Source: Colwellia sp. 1_MG-2023
Lineage (GTDB): Bacteria > Pseudomonadota > Gammaproteobacteria > Enterobacterales > Alteromonadaceae
Assembly: GCF_030546755.1 (NCBI RefSeq)
Contig: NZ_JAUOPE010000011.1
Span: 1-64,000, forward strand
Direction of reading: 5' to 3'
Length of the DNA: 64,000 nucleotides
The position numbers and the translations under genes were made by a program. Position 1 is the first letter of the stretch; every line of letters begins with the position of its first letter. The notes beneath the pieces are model-generated. The model saw only the letters and a list, made by a program, of their open reading frames with translations, was not told the DNA's origin and made no database searches. This document shows, one piece after another, positions 21,077 to 34,891 of this stretch.

Positions 21077-22987
21077 CTATAATTGAGAAATATTTAAACT
21101 GTGTAGCTGATCAAATAACGAACTTTCTTCACCTACTTTATGTTGATAAATTTCTTGGTAAGCTAGCACGCTTTTTACATATTCTCGTGTTTCTCGAAAA
21201 GGAATAGTTTCAATCCAAATATCAGCAGGTAATTCATTTGCTGATTTTAGCCACTTTTTAACTCGATAAGGCCCTGCATTATAAGCGGCAGTAGCCAGAA
21301 CTTGGTTTCCTTTATGCCTATCAAGTAAATCTTTTAAATATTTTGTGCCTAAATTAATATTATTTTTACTATCCAGTAAATATTTCGTCGATACTTTCTT
21401 CCGTCTTGTTAAATGTTTAGCGGTATCAGGCATTAACTGCATTAATCCTCTCGCTCCTACGGAAGAGTTAGCATCAGACATAAATGAACTTTCTCGTCGA
21501 GTAATAGCAAAGGCCCATGCGGGATCAATTGAATACTTGCTCGCGTGTTGTTTTATTTCATCATTAAATGCTAACGGAAAACGCAAATCGACATCATCTA
21601 AGTAACCCACTTGTGATAAAGCAAAAATTGCACGGTCATACCAACCAATTTCATTAGCTAACTTTGCAGCAACTAACTTTTGTCGTTCATTTAATTGTCG
21701 CAACCAGTAATTCCACTCTAATCGCGCATGGTAATAACGACCTAAATGGAAAAATTCAAAAGCTCGTTTACCAGCTACATTTTTAAATATCTCTATTTTT
21801 TCTTGTTCGGTAATTTTCAGTGGCTTATCTTGTAAATTCACTGGCTTATCGCTGTAAGTCGCGGCTAAAAACCCGTAGTAATGGCGGCTATCAGCTAACG
21901 CTTCCATTAATTGCTTACCAACAACATCTTCGTTAGTTGCTAATAAGCTTCGGGCATACCAATATTTCCATTGTTGCTTCTGTTGATAAGCTTTAGGTAA
22001 AGAAAGTAGTTCTGTTTTAATCGTTGGCCAATCTTGTTTTCTTAATACATCGGCAATTTTCCATTGAATAATATTGTCAGTTAAGTTGTTATCGTCAACT
22101 TGCTGTAACCATTCATTAGCTAAATCATGATTTTTACTGGCTAAAGCTAAAGCAAATTTCAACGCAATTTGCTGTTGTTGATCGGTATTAAAATCAAAAG
22201 CAGTTTGTGCTTGTTTATATGATTTAAGCGCCCTATTCTGATCTCGCCAAATTAACCTTTTAATACCATAAGTAAAAATGGTGGTTTCTTTCTCGTTTTT
22301 ATTTGGAAATCTCGATAATTTAGTAATATAAGCGGGATCTCTTCTTACTTTATGCCAAAGCTTTCCCAAATATTGTTCGTTTTTTGGCAACAAACCCGTC
22401 AAATATGGAATTAAAGTATGTTTTCCACCATCAGCCGCTAACGATAGACGTTGCCAAACATGCTCAGCGGTACGTAAACCTGCTTTTTGCCATCGTTCGA
22501 ATAATGGATCACATGATTTAGGTTGAGACTTTCCTACTACCCATAATTCTGCAATTTTAGGGAAAAGTTCAGCTTCTTTTACACCTTTATTTAGTTGGTA
22601 TTGATAGTAATGACACGTTAAATTAACGTCATAAGTCGGTTGAAAAAACTCGATAAATAACGCCTGACGGTTTCTTTTTATTAAATAGTTCAACCATTTT
22701 TTTCGTAATGGCCAATCAAGGGGCGAACCTTGGTATTTATCCAAAAAGTCCGCTATTTCTTTTATCGAAGAAAGACGCATCCGATGAATTAGCCGTTTTT
22801 GGTCTAAATAGGGTTGCAATGGATAATAGTTTAACTGTTGGTAAAGGTTTTGATAGGTAGAAGAATCAGACTTCCACAATTGTTTTTCAGCTTTTTCAAA
22901 TGCTTGCCGAAATTCACCTTCTGTAGAAGCATGAATTAGAGGTACTAGACTGAAAAACAAGGGAATAATCAGAAAAAGGTTACGCAT
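21077..22987 (-). CDS. slt: Soluble lytic murein transglycosylase
   Basis: Cleaves peptidoglycan between MurNAc and GlcNAc, forming 1,6-anhydromuramic ends. The 636 residues (E. coli Slt70: about 645) have a signal peptide, a long helical superhelix domain and a C-terminal goose-lysozyme-like catalytic domain. The catalytic glutamate is E499 in ITRRESSFM, followed by SVGARGLMQLMP and AAYNAGPYRV. It diverges from the SPOR-domain protein gene at 23131; both concern peptidoglycan, which may be more than coincidence. Confidence 0.94.
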   Translation of the reverse strand: MRNLFLIIPLFFSLVPLIHASTEGEFRQAFEKAEKQLWKSDSSTYQNLYQQLNYYPLQPYLDQKRLIHRMRLSSIKEIADFLDKYQGSPLDWPLRKKWLNYLIKRNRQALFIEFFQPTYDVNLTCHYYQYQLNKGVKEAELFPKIAELWVVGKSQPKSCDPLFERWQKAGLRTAEHVWQRLSLAADGGKHTLIPYLTGLLPKNEQYLGKLWHKVRRDPAYITKLSRFPNKNEKETTIFTYGIKRLIWRDQNRALKSYKQAQTAFDFNTDQQQQIALKFALALASKNHDLANEWLQQVDDNNLTDNIIQWKIADVLRKQDWPTIKTELLSLPKAYQQKQQWKYWYARSLLATNEDVVGKQLMEALADSRHYYGFLAATYSDKPVNLQDKPLKITEQEKIEIFKNVAGKRAFEFFHLGRYYHARLEWNYWLRQLNERQKLVAAKLANEIGWYDRAIFALSQVGYLDDVDLRFPLAFNDEIKQHASKYSIDPAWAFAITRRESSFMSDANSSVGARGLMQLMPDTAKHLTRRKKVSTKYLLDSKNNINLGTKYLKDLLDRHKGNQVLATAAYNAGPYRVKKWLKSANELPADIWIETIPFRETREYVKSVLAYQEIYQHKVGEESSLFDQLHSLNISQL

Positions 22988-23130
22988 ATAAAAACCTGAA
23001 ATATTTATCTCTCTCTAGGTTATTCACCCTATTACAACAAAGCAAGCATATTTACTTAAAAAACTATTTCGCCATTTGGTAGTTATCAGTATTTACTGTT
23101 AATATTAAAAAAAATGTTCGAAATATCCCT

Positions 23131-24030
23131 ATGAAAAAATTAACAATTATCTTTTTAGTAAGTGTATTACTGCCTTTTTCACTGAGCGCTCAAAATACTC
23201 ACAAAGCAGGTGTAGGACTTAACTATCATCTTGATCAGGAAGATGGTCCTGGTTATCACATTTTTTATCAATGGCAATTTGGTGAATCATTTGAATTTGA
23301 AACACGTTATTTTGACAATAGTGATATTCACTTAAAAAACAATGAGTTGGATGTATTTGCTAATTACAGCCAGTTTTCGATTGGTGCCAATTTTATCAAA
23401 CGCTATAACAAAGATTTATCATTAAAAGCAGGTACAGGCTTAGGGTTTGTGGTTAATAGCTCGAATGAAGCCGTGATAGAAAAGCAAATGTCACCTTATA
23501 TTATGCTTGCAGCAACATATAAACTTACCAAAAATTTATCTCTTGAGTTTGGTCAGTTTTCTCACTTTAACAGTGAAATAATCGACACAAATCATAGTTT
23601 GTTTTTATCACTAAGTTATCAATTTGGTCAAAGTTTTAATAATTATACGCCTGAAGAGCGTACTCCTGAACCCACTTTAAGAACAACGACTACAGAAACG
23701 CCAAATCAAGTAAGACCAAGCGTCGCGCCAGTTTTAGTAGAGCAAACACCAAAGAATAGCAAACAACCAATACGTCCGGTTATCAACAAACCTTTCTGGT
23801 ATGTGCAATTTGGTGCATTTAGTAATATTAGTAATGGTCAACAATCTTTAGTTAAATTACAGCATTCTTATCCAAACATTCATTTTCAATTAGTGAATGC
23901 CAACAATTATTTTCGAATTATTAGTCATCACTTTCAATCAAAACAACGGGCGAATGATTTTATCAACATGATAATGACAAATTATAATTTGAATGGGTAT
24001 GTCACTCAGTTAACCCTTCAAAACAATTAA
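23131..24030 (+). CDS. Outer-membrane beta-barrel protein with C-terminal SPOR domain
   Basis: A 299-residue protein. A signal peptide (LLPFSLSAQ) precedes a segment of alternating hydrophobic strands at about 22-172 (for example HIFYQWQF, LSLEFGQFSHF and SLFLSLSYQF at the end), typical of an 8-strand outer-membrane barrel. A proline/threonine-rich linker (about 173-215) follows. The C-terminal domain from about 222 (FWYVQFGAFSNISNGQQSL) resembles SPOR, which binds denuded septal peptidoglycan. I infer an OmpA-like layout, with SPOR in place of the OmpA domain. I do not recognise a named gene. Confidence 0.7.
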   Translation: MKKLTIIFLVSVLLPFSLSAQNTHKAGVGLNYHLDQEDGPGYHIFYQWQFGESFEFETRYFDNSDIHLKNNELDVFANYSQFSIGANFIKRYNKDLSLKAGTGLGFVVNSSNEAVIEKQMSPYIMLAATYKLTKNLSLEFGQFSHFNSEIIDTNHSLFLSLSYQFGQSFNNYTPEERTPEPTLRTTTTETPNQVRPSVAPVLVEQTPKNSKQPIRPVINKPFWYVQFGAFSNISNGQQSLVKLQHSYPNIHFQLVNANNYFRIISHHFQSKQRANDFINMIMTNYNLNGYVTQLTLQNN

Positions 24031-24044
24031 TTGGATAGATGGTT

Positions 24045-24287
24045 ATGGATGAACTTTTTGCAGGCGCTGATCATCATTTAGATGCTATTGGGTTAAGGTG
24101 TCCTGAACCTGTAATGATGGTTAGATTAAACATACGTAAAATTAAAACAGGCGAAACATTGTTAGTTTTAGCTGACGACCCGTCAACAGCACGAGATATT
24201 CCTAGTTTTTGCCGTTTTATGGAACATCAACTCGTTGCACAACAAAGCGACGATATTCCCTTTCAGTACTTAATTAAAAAATCTTAA
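24045..24287 (+). CDS. tusA: Sulfur carrier protein TusA
   Basis: TusA takes persulfide sulfur from IscS and passes it along the Tus relay for tRNA 2-thiouridine. The protein is 80 residues from the ATG at 24045 (82 from an alternative ATG at 24039, whose spacing to the GGA is too short). The active cysteine lies in [14 protein letters not shown], and the [15 protein letters not shown] block matches E. coli TusA closely. It follows the SPOR protein gene by about 15 bp, with a terminator and glyS beyond. Confidence 0.95.
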   Translation: MDELFAGADHHLDAIGLRCPEPVMMVRLNIRKIKTGETLLVLADDPSTARDIPSFCRFMEHQLVAQQSDDIPFQYLIKKS

Positions 24288-24333
24288 TCTAGGGGCTATT
24301 GATCTTTATAACAATTTAATCATTCTTGAAAAC

Positions 24334-24371
24334 AAAAAAGGTAGCATAACTAGCGAATAGTTAGCTACCTT
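24334..24371 (-). terminator. Terminator after glyS
   Basis: The arms GGTAGC and GCTACC are extended by TAACT/AGTTA with a one-base bulge. On the minus strand the stem ends in TTTTTT. This is a good intrinsic terminator for glyQS; on the plus strand it could also end tusA, with a weaker T run. Confidence 0.75.
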
Positions 24372-24398
24372 ACTTTTATTACCTGTAATTTATCAGAA

Positions 24399-26465
24399 TC
24401 AACTTTGTAATAATGAAATATCTGCAATCGCTAAAAAGCTATTTCTGATTTCATTAAGTAAAGTTAACCGATTAGTTTTTACTTGTTCATCCTCAGCCAT
24501 CACCATTACGCTATCAAAAAACTTATCTATCGGTTGTTTAATCTGAGATAACTCAGATAATACCGCTTTATAATCTCTTGCTTCTTGTAAAGGTTTTACT
24601 TTATTACTGATTGCTGCAAAAGTTTCGGCTAATTCAGTTTCAGCCTTTTCTGCAGCTAATGACGGTTTAAATTCTGTAAATAATTCACCTGTAAATTTCG
24701 CGAGTATATTACCAACACGTTTATTTGCTGCTGCTAATGTTTCTGCCTCAGGCATCGATTTAAAGTGACTAACCGCAGAAATGCGTTTTTCAAAATCTAA
24801 AGGTGCTGTAGGTGCATTTGCTAAAACGGCTTGAATAACATCAACTGAAATATTTTGTTCTTGATAGTGCGCTCTAAAACGACCTAAAACAAAATCTAAT
24901 ACGTCTTTTTGAGTATTTTCATTCGATAATTTATCACCGTACAAGGTAATACTTTCAGCTACTAACACGGCAATGTCTAAATCTAATTGTTTTTCAATAA
25001 TAATACGTATCAAGCCAATTGCAGCCCTACGTAAAGCAAACGGGTCTTTATCACCTTTTGGCGGCTGATTAATACCAAAAATCCCAACTAATGAATCAAT
25101 TTTATCTGCAATGGCTACCGAGCAACCAATGTTACCTTCAGGTAAACTATCTCCTGCATAGCGTGGACGATATTGATCTTCTAGAGCTTGTGCGACAGAT
25201 TGGTCTTCGCCGTCATGAATAGCGTAGTATTTACCCATTGTACCTTGTACTTGAGGGAATTCTAAAACCATGTCACTCATTAAATCTGTTTTACTTAAAA
25301 GTCCTGCACGATGTGCTAGTTCCGCATCTTCATTAACTTGCTTGGCAATAAATTTACTTAAATCAGCGATACGTTCTGACTTAGCTTTTAATGTGCCTAA
25401 TTGTTTTTGGAACAATACTGATTCTAAACTCGCTAACCTTGATTCAAGTGTTTGCTTTTTATCTGTCTTAAAGAAAAACTCAGCATCAGCAAGTCGTGGA
25501 CGTATTACTTTCTCATTACCAAAAATAACCTTTTCTGGAGCTTTACTTTCAATGTTTGCAACAAAGATAAACTTGTTGATCAACTGGCCTTGTTTATCAT
25601 TTACTGGGAAGTATTTTTGATGATCTTTCATTGAGTAAATTAACGGTTCAGCTGGTACTTGTAAAAACTCTTCATCAAAAGTCCCTACCAAGGTTACTGG
25701 CCATTCTACTAATGCAGTTACTTCATCAAGTAAATCTTGATCTATCAATGCATCTACCGATAATGCTTGTTCGGTCTGTTTAATTTGCTCGATGATAATT
25801 TGCTGTCTTGCTTGATAATCTACAATGACAAAGGCTTCTTTTAAAGTCGCTTCATAATGATCGGCATGAATTAATGTTACTAAGCCTTCATGATGAAAAC
25901 GGTGACCTTGTAATAAATTATTTGACGATACGCCCAAAGTTTCACCACTAATAACTTTATCACCATACATTAAAGTTAGTGTATGCACAGGCCTAATAAA
26001 TTGAATACGTTCACTGCCCCAACGCATCGGTTTAGGTATTGGTAATTTATTGACGGCATTATTTACCATTTCAGGAATAAGCATGTCTAAGGTTTTACCT
26101 GTTTGAATTGCTTTATGTAATAACCATTCGCCTTTATCGGTTTTTAAACGTTGTGCTTGCTCAATCGTAATCCCATTTGAACGAGCCCAACCTAATGCAG
26201 CTTTACTTGGTTCACCTGCTTCATCAAATGCCACATTTACAGCAGGACCACGTTTTTCAATTTCTTTATCTTGTTGCCTTTCATCTAATCCACTTACTTT
26301 TACAGCAAGTCTACGAGGTGTTGCAAACCAAGTTGCCGTTTCGAACGTTAGGTCAGCAGCTTCTAATTGCGACGTGATCTGTTCAAAAAATATTGTTGCT
26401 AATTTTTTTAACGATTTTGGTGGTAACTCTTCCGTACCTAATTCAATTAGTAATGTATCTTTCAT
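24399..26465 (-). CDS. glyS: Glycyl-tRNA synthetase beta subunit
   Basis: The larger subunit of the alpha2beta2 glycyl-tRNA synthetase, contributing tRNA recognition. The 688 residues match the family (about 689). The N-terminus LLIELGTEELPPKSL, ATPRRLAVKV, the HHEG block and the GNEKVIRPRLADAEFFF motif are all present. The C-terminal part resembles the arginyl-tRNA synthetase anticodon-binding domain. It follows glyQ by 7 bp, so the subunits are coexpressed. Confidence 0.96.
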   Translation of the reverse strand: MKDTLLIELGTEELPPKSLKKLATIFFEQITSQLEAADLTFETATWFATPRRLAVKVSGLDERQQDKEIEKRGPAVNVAFDEAGEPSKAALGWARSNGITIEQAQRLKTDKGEWLLHKAIQTGKTLDMLIPEMVNNAVNKLPIPKPMRWGSERIQFIRPVHTLTLMYGDKVISGETLGVSSNNLLQGHRFHHEGLVTLIHADHYEATLKEAFVIVDYQARQQIIIEQIKQTEQALSVDALIDQDLLDEVTALVEWPVTLVGTFDEEFLQVPAEPLIYSMKDHQKYFPVNDKQGQLINKFIFVANIESKAPEKVIFGNEKVIRPRLADAEFFFKTDKKQTLESRLASLESVLFQKQLGTLKAKSERIADLSKFIAKQVNEDAELAHRAGLLSKTDLMSDMVLEFPQVQGTMGKYYAIHDGEDQSVAQALEDQYRPRYAGDSLPEGNIGCSVAIADKIDSLVGIFGINQPPKGDKDPFALRRAAIGLIRIIIEKQLDLDIAVLVAESITLYGDKLSNENTQKDVLDFVLGRFRAHYQEQNISVDVIQAVLANAPTAPLDFEKRISAVSHFKSMPEAETLAAANKRVGNILAKFTGELFTEFKPSLAAEKAETELAETFAAISNKVKPLQEARDYKAVLSELSQIKQPIDKFFDSVMVMAEDEQVKTNRLTLLNEIRNSFLAIADISLLQS

Positions 26466-26472
26466 AATCCTG

Positions 26473-27387
26473 TTACCCTCGCTCTTCTGACTTTTTGCAC
26501 ATTGGAAAGCCTAATTCTTCACGAGTTGCATAATATGCTTCTGCACAAGCCTTTGATAAAGCTCGTACTCTTAATATATAACGTTGTCTCTCTGTTACTG
26601 AAATAGCGTGCCTTGCATCTAGTAAATTAAAGGCATGAGATGCTTTCATTACCTGCTCATATGCAGGCAGTGCTAAGCCTGCTTCAATTAATTTTTGACT
26701 ATCCTTTTCACACTGATCAAACTGTAGAAATAACGCATCTACATCAGCATGTTCAAAGTTATAAGCAGACTGCTCTACTTCATTTTGATGAAATACATCG
26801 CCATAAAGTACCTTGCCCATTGGACCATCAGTCCAAACAAGATCATAAATACTATCTACATTTTGAATATACATAGCTAAGCGTTCTAACCCGTAAGTAA
26901 TTTCACCGGTTACAGGTGTACACTCTAATCCGCCTACTTGTTGGAAATATGTAAACTGGGTAATTTCCATGCCATTTAACCAAATTTCCCAACCTAGTCC
27001 CCATGCACCTAATGTTGGTGATTCCCAGTTGTCTTCCACAAAGCGAATATCATGTACTAATGGATCAATGCCTAGCTCTTTTAATGAATTTAAATACAGC
27101 TCTTGTATATTCTTCGGAGATGGCTTTAGCATTACTTGAAATTGATAATAATGCTGTAAACGATTTGGGTTTTCGCCATAACGACCATCTGTAGGACGAC
27201 GACAAGGTTGAACATACGCACTACTAATTGGCTCTGGACCCACTGCACGTAAAAACGTCATAGGATGGAATGTACCAGCGCCTACTTCTAAATCTAAAGG
27301 TTGAACTATGACACAACCTTGACGTGACCAATAATCTTGCAATTGCAAAATTAAACCTTGGAATGTTTTACTATTAAACGTGCTCAT
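26473..27387 (-). CDS. glyQ: Glycyl-tRNA synthetase alpha subunit
   Basis: The class II catalytic subunit that activates glycine and charges tRNA-Gly. The 304 residues start [17 protein letters not shown] and show [38 protein letters not shown] (motif 2 region) and the GLERLAMY motif 3. It is the first gene of the glyQS pair. The 256-bp gap upstream holds the gyrB terminator and presumably the glyQ promoter. Confidence 0.97.
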   Translation of the reverse strand: MSTFNSKTFQGLILQLQDYWSRQGCVIVQPLDLEVGAGTFHPMTFLRAVGPEPISSAYVQPCRRPTDGRYGENPNRLQHYYQFQVMLKPSPKNIQELYLNSLKELGIDPLVHDIRFVEDNWESPTLGAWGLGWEIWLNGMEITQFTYFQQVGGLECTPVTGEITYGLERLAMYIQNVDSIYDLVWTDGPMGKVLYGDVFHQNEVEQSAYNFEHADVDALFLQFDQCEKDSQKLIEAGLALPAYEQVMKASHAFNLLDARHAISVTERQRYILRVRALSKACAEAYYATREELGFPMCKKSEERG

Positions 27388-27595
27388 GATTTTCCGATTT
27401 TTTACTGGTTAAATATTTACTTGCGGTAGTATACCGTTTGTCTGATTATTCGCCTAGATACCAAAGCAACTTTATCGAGTTAATACTCAATAAGTAGCGA
27501 CTTATTCTTTTAATGCTATCTAAATTGATGTCCGTACATACACTAATTTAATGAAACTATCTAATCTGTTAGCAATTGCTTTTATGCTTTAATGA

Positions 27596-27622
27596 AAAAA
27601 GAGCCCAAAGGCTCTTTTTTAA
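27596..27622. terminator. Terminator after gyrB
   Basis: The arms AAAGAGCC and GGCTCTTT are separated by a short loop (CAAA) and flanked by A and T runs on both sides, so the hairpin can act in both directions. It lies 22 bp past the gyrB stop. Confidence 0.85.
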
Positions 27623-27643
27623 ACTAACCATATGATATTTCTA

Positions 27644-31184
<3,541 letters not shown>

Positions 31185-32288
31185 TTATAAACGCATTGGC
31201 ATAACAACATAAATTGCTTCGCCAGAATTTTCACCTTCAATGACTACACTACTGTTTGCGTCAGCAAGAGTAAACTTAACAACAGGATCTTTAATCGCAT
31301 TCAAAACATCAAGCACATAGTTTACGTTAAACCCAATTTCAACTTCATCATAAGGAAATTCAATTTCTAACACTTCTTCAGCTTGTTCTTGCTCTGGATT
31401 ATTAGCGGTGATCTTTAGCTCTGAATTTGCAAAGTTAAGTCTAACCCCTTTAAACTTTTCATTAGATAAAATTGAAGCTCTTGATAAAACTTGCTTAAGC
31501 TGATCTTTATCGGTATTTAATATTTTATCGCCATTTCTTGGTAAGACACGTCGATAATCTGGAAAACGACCATCTACCAACTTACTGGTAAAAGAAAACT
31601 CTTGATCGATAATTCGAATATGATTCGATCCTAAAAATACTTGAACATCTTCTTCAACAGGATCAAGTAAACGGATAATTTCTAAAATCCCTTTGCGAGG
31701 AACAATAACTTGCCTATTAGGCAATTCAAGAGATTCATTCGCTAATTTACAAATCGCTAGTCGGTGGCCATCTGTTGCAACAGAACGGATTTCTTTTCCT
31801 TCCGTTTCAATAGACATACCATTCAAATAATACCTAACATCTTGATTTGCCATAGAAAAATGGGTACTTTCAATAAGTCTTAACAATTCAGACTTACACA
31901 ATTTAAATTCTACATCACCCTTCCATTGTTCAATATTTGGAAAATCAGTTGCCGGTAAGGTAGAGAGTGAATATTTACTTCTACCTGAAGAAATAGTCAC
32001 AGAATCATTTTCTGATTCAAAATTAATTAACGAACCATCAGGGAGGCTTTTACAAATATCAAGTAATTTTCTAGCAGGGATAGTTAACTTACCATCTTCA
32101 CCTTGATTATCAATAACCGCATAAGAGACCATTTCAAGCTCTAAATCTGTTGCAGTTAAAGTAAGTGACTGTTCACTTACATCAAGCAATATATTACCTA
32201 ATATAGGTAATGTGCTTTTTCTTTCTACCGCTCCAGAAACGAGTAATAGAGGCTTTAATAATAATTCTCTGTTTAATGAAAACTTCAT
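31185..32288 (-). CDS. dnaN: DNA polymerase III sliding clamp (beta)
   Basis: The beta clamp that tethers polymerase III to DNA. The 367 residues (E. coli 366) comprise three similar domains. Family features include the start MKFSLNRELLLKPL, PILGNILLDV, the VATDGHRLA block and the C-terminal VVMPMRL, which forms the protein-binding cleft. It lies between dnaA (28-bp gap) and recF (no gap). Confidence 0.97.
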   Translation of the reverse strand: MKFSLNRELLLKPLLLVSGAVERKSTLPILGNILLDVSEQSLTLTATDLELEMVSYAVIDNQGEDGKLTIPARKLLDICKSLPDGSLINFESENDSVTISSGRSKYSLSTLPATDFPNIEQWKGDVEFKLCKSELLRLIESTHFSMANQDVRYYLNGMSIETEGKEIRSVATDGHRLAICKLANESLELPNRQVIVPRKGILEIIRLLDPVEEDVQVFLGSNHIRIIDQEFSFTSKLVDGRFPDYRRVLPRNGDKILNTDKDQLKQVLSRASILSNEKFKGVRLNFANSELKITANNPEQEQAEEVLEIEFPYDEVEIGFNVNYVLDVLNAIKDPVVKFTLADANSSVVIEGENSGEAIYVVMPMRL

Positions 32289-32316
32289 TTGTTACCTACT
32301 GTTCTTAACCTTATTA

Positions 32317-33681
32317 TTAGGATGAAAGAGTTCTAGTCAAGTTAGAATAATCTTCTTTTATATCGTGTGATTCTTCACGTAAATCTTTTACTTTACGGCA
32401 TGCATGCAACACTGTTGTATGATCTTTACCGCCAAACGCGTCCCCTATTTCAGGTAAACTATGGTTTGTTAACTCTTTAGATAATGCCATTGCTATTTGT
32501 CTAGGTCTAGCAACAGATCTATTTCTTCTTTTTGAAAGTAAATCAGCCACTTTAATCTTATAATATTCAGCAACAGTTTTTTGTATATTGTCGATAGTAA
32601 CTAACTTATCCTGTAAGGCAAGTAAATCTCTTAACGCTTCTTTAACAAAATCAATATTAATCGCTCGACCGGTGAAGTTTGCATTAGCAATAACACGGTT
32701 AAGTGCGCCTTCTAATTCTCGCACATTTGAGCGTAAGCGTTTAGCAATAAAAAAAGCAACTTCATCTGCTAGATTAATATGACTTTCTTGTGCTTTGCGC
32801 TTGAGAATAGCCACACGTGTTTCAAGCTCTGGAGGTTCAATAGCAATCGTTAAGCCCCAGCCAAATCGAGATTTAAGCCTATCTTCAACATCAACTTCTT
32901 TAGGGTATCGATCACTCGTTAGAATAATTTGTTGATTGCCTTCAAGTAGCGCATTAAAAGTATGGAAAAACTCTTCTTGTGTTCTATCTTTACCAGCAAA
33001 AAATTGAATATCATCTATTAATAGCGCATCAACACTTCGATAATATTGTTTAAATTTTTCCATGGCATTGTTTTGTAACGCCCTAACCATATCTTGCACA
33101 AATCGTTCAGAGTGCATATAAGCTATTTTTGCATTGGGTTTATTTAATAAAATACCATTACCAACTGCGTGCAATAAATGGGTTTTACCTAAACCTGTAC
33201 CACCATAAATAAATAAAGGATTATAAGCGGAACCAGGGTTATCAGCTACTTGAGAAGCAGCAGCTCGTGCTAATTGATTAGATTTACCTTCGACAAAATT
33301 GTCAAAAGTATAATTAACTCTAACATTAGTTTTTTTAGGAATATTAGGCTCGGGATCTATATTTTGCTGAGGTCTACTCTCCTTCATTGAAGGAGCAAAA
33401 TGACTATCAGAATGAGCAGGAGCAACTGCTGCTTTAGGAATACTACCAACATCGAAGCGCAATAAAGGTGGGTTGCCATTTTCTTCAAACGAAACAAGTT
33501 CATTGATCCGTGCAACATACTTATCACGTACCCAATCTAGAACAAACCGATTAGGTGCATATAAAGTCATGATATTATTATCAATAACGCATTGAAGTGG
33601 GCGGATCCACATACTAAATTGTTGAGCAGGAAGTTCTTCTTGCAAAATAGAAAGGCAACGTTGCCACAAAGAATGATCCAA
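32317..33681 (-). CDS. dnaA: Chromosomal replication initiator DnaA
   Basis: An AAA+ initiator that binds DnaA boxes and melts the origin. The 454 residues include domain I ([26 protein letters not shown]), a short linker, the ATPase with Walker [10 protein letters not shown] (160-168) and Walker [11 protein letters not shown], and the C-terminal helix-turn-helix with DHTTVLHA. The start codon is TTG (33679-33681) with AGGAG six bases before it; the next ATG lies inside domain I. A low-efficiency start suits a tightly limited protein. DnaA boxes in the upstream region suggest self-regulation. Confidence 0.97.
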   Translation of the reverse strand: MDHSLWQRCLSILQEELPAQQFSMWIRPLQCVIDNNIMTLYAPNRFVLDWVRDKYVARINELVSFEENGNPPLLRFDVGSIPKAAVAPAHSDSHFAPSMKESRPQQNIDPEPNIPKKTNVRVNYTFDNFVEGKSNQLARAAASQVADNPGSAYNPLFIYGGTGLGKTHLLHAVGNGILLNKPNAKIAYMHSERFVQDMVRALQNNAMEKFKQYYRSVDALLIDDIQFFAGKDRTQEEFFHTFNALLEGNQQIILTSDRYPKEVDVEDRLKSRFGWGLTIAIEPPELETRVAILKRKAQESHINLADEVAFFIAKRLRSNVRELEGALNRVIANANFTGRAINIDFVKEALRDLLALQDKLVTIDNIQKTVAEYYKIKVADLLSKRRNRSVARPRQIAMALSKELTNHSLPEIGDAFGGKDHTTVLHACRKVKDLREESHDIKEDYSNLTRTLSS

Positions 33682-34035
33682 GAAAAGCTCCTAGCTAATA
33701 TAACGCCAACAATTTGAAAAAATGGGTAGGCTTTATTAATGTTATTTTTATTTGATATGGCATTATCTCCTTAGTTATCCACAACTTCAACATATGTCTG
33801 AAAAATAAATTAACCAACAAGCCCTAAAAACAATTAACATATTGATAAATTTATAAATAAATGACTTATAATTTATTTACTCAAAAATATAATAGATAGA
33901 TTAAATTACTATTTAGAACGGTGAAAAGCACAAATAATCAACAACATGATCTGATTTTGTTATCAAACTGTGGATATTAATCAGATCCACTAAAGATCAT
34001 CAAAGGATCTTTTCTTATTATATTGATATTAGTCG
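33682..34035. other. dnaA-rpmH intergenic region with origin-like features
   Basis: A 457-bp AT-rich gap (to 34138) between divergent dnaA and rpmH. A perfect DnaA box TTATCCACA lies at 33775-33783 and a one-mismatch box on the minus strand at 33969-33977. Four GATC sites begin at 33948, 33984, 33995 and 34006, the last three exactly 11 bp apart. GATCTTTTCTTAT (34006-34018) is one mismatch from the E. coli DUE 13-mer consensus. The region could be the dnaA control region, a replication origin as in Pseudomonas, or both. Confidence 0.55.
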
Positions 34036-34064
34036 TTGACAATTATTCCTATTATGTATAGAAT
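34036..34064 (+). promoter_or_regulatory. Sigma-70 promoter for rpmH operon
   Basis: A perfect -35 TTGACA (34036-34041) has a 17-bp spacer and a -10 TAGAAT (34059-34064, five of six). It stands about 75 bp before rpmH, a strong promoter as expected for a ribosomal protein operon. Confidence 0.75.
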
Positions 34065-34138
34065 TCTGCCTCTTTTTTAGACCCAGTGTGCTCAAAACGG
34101 CGGTTATGCCAGGGCAACAACAACCGACGGATAGCGTA

Positions 34139-34273
34139 ATGAAAAGAACATTTCAACCTAGCGTATTAAAACGTAAGCGTAATCACGGATTCCGTGCTCG
34201 CATGGCAACTAAAAACGGCCGTGCTGTAATTGCACGTCGTCGTGCTAAAGGCCGTGCAAGTCTTAGCGCTTAA
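34139..34273 (+). CDS. rpmH: 50S ribosomal protein L34
   Basis: A 44-residue, highly basic ribosomal protein of the large subunit, with the family pattern [19 protein letters not shown]. The ATG at 34139 is chosen because it matches L34 exactly; the frame continues upstream but without family character. It leads the rpmH-rnpA-yidD-yidC run downstream of a strong promoter. Confidence 0.97.
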   Translation: MKRTFQPSVLKRKRNHGFRARMATKNGRAVIARRRAKGRASLSA

Positions 34274-34313
34274 GCTTTTTGTTGAATCATCAATAAAAAG
34301 AAGGTAACCCAAA

Positions 34314-34667
34314 ATGGTTACTTACGAATTTAATCGGGAGTCACGTTTGTTGACTCCCGGTCAATTCCAAACAGTATTTTCAAAACCTCTACGTTTTGGC
34401 TCTAATCATATTACTGTTCTCATAACACCCAATCCAGAAAAAACTAATCGTTTAGGTTTAGCTATTGCTAAAAAACGCGTTAAACTAGCCGTTCAAAGAA
34501 ATAGAATTAAACGCCAAATACGAGAAAGTTTTCGCCTTAACCAACACAATTTACCAGGTATAGATATGGTAATTATGGTTAAATCGGGTACTGACAAGTT
34601 AGATAATCAAGAAATTAGACGACAATTAGAAAAAATATGGCGAAAAATAATTCAACGCCACAAGTAA
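34314..34667 (+). CDS. rnpA: Ribonuclease P protein component
   Basis: The protein subunit of RNase P, which trims 5' leaders from tRNA precursors with the RnpB RNA. The 117 residues show the conserved RNA-binding motif [13 protein letters not shown], preceded by [14 protein letters not shown]. yidD begins inside its 3' end, overlapping by 31 bp, a common arrangement. rnpB is not in the window. Confidence 0.96.
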   Translation: MVTYEFNRESRLLTPGQFQTVFSKPLRFGSNHITVLITPNPEKTNRLGLAIAKKRVKLAVQRNRIKRQIRESFRLNQHNLPGIDMVIMVKSGTDKLDNQEIRRQLEKIWRKIIQRHK

Positions 34668-34885
34668 TTGCAATATCTATCGTCAAAGCCTATCAACGTT
34701 GGCTTAGTCCACTACTTGGCAACAATTGTCGCTTCAATCCAACCTGTTCTTTTTATGCTATTGAAGCAATTAATCGCTTTGGTGTGTTAAAAGGTAGTTG
34801 GTTAGCAAGCAAACGTATACTAAAATGCCATCCATTAAATGCGGGTGGAGAAGATCCCGTACCACCACTAAAAAAAGAGAAATAA
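34637..34885 (+). CDS. yidD: Membrane protein insertion efficiency factor YidD
   Basis: A small 82-residue protein with an amphipathic N-terminal segment and three conserved cysteines ([13 protein letters not shown] and [19 protein letters not shown]). It assists YidC-dependent membrane insertion. It overlaps rnpA by 31 bp and precedes yidC by 6 bp, so all are coupled in one operon. Confidence 0.95.
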   Translation: MAKNNSTPQVIAISIVKAYQRWLSPLLGNNCRFNPTCSFYAIEAINRFGVLKGSWLASKRILKCHPLNAGGEDPVPPLKKEK

Positions 34886-34891
34886 CATATT

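Noticed and set aside
32810-32830. Possible further parS in dnaA (ACACGTGTTTC)
   Set aside because: Only the core and one arm match; the palindrome fails on the other side.
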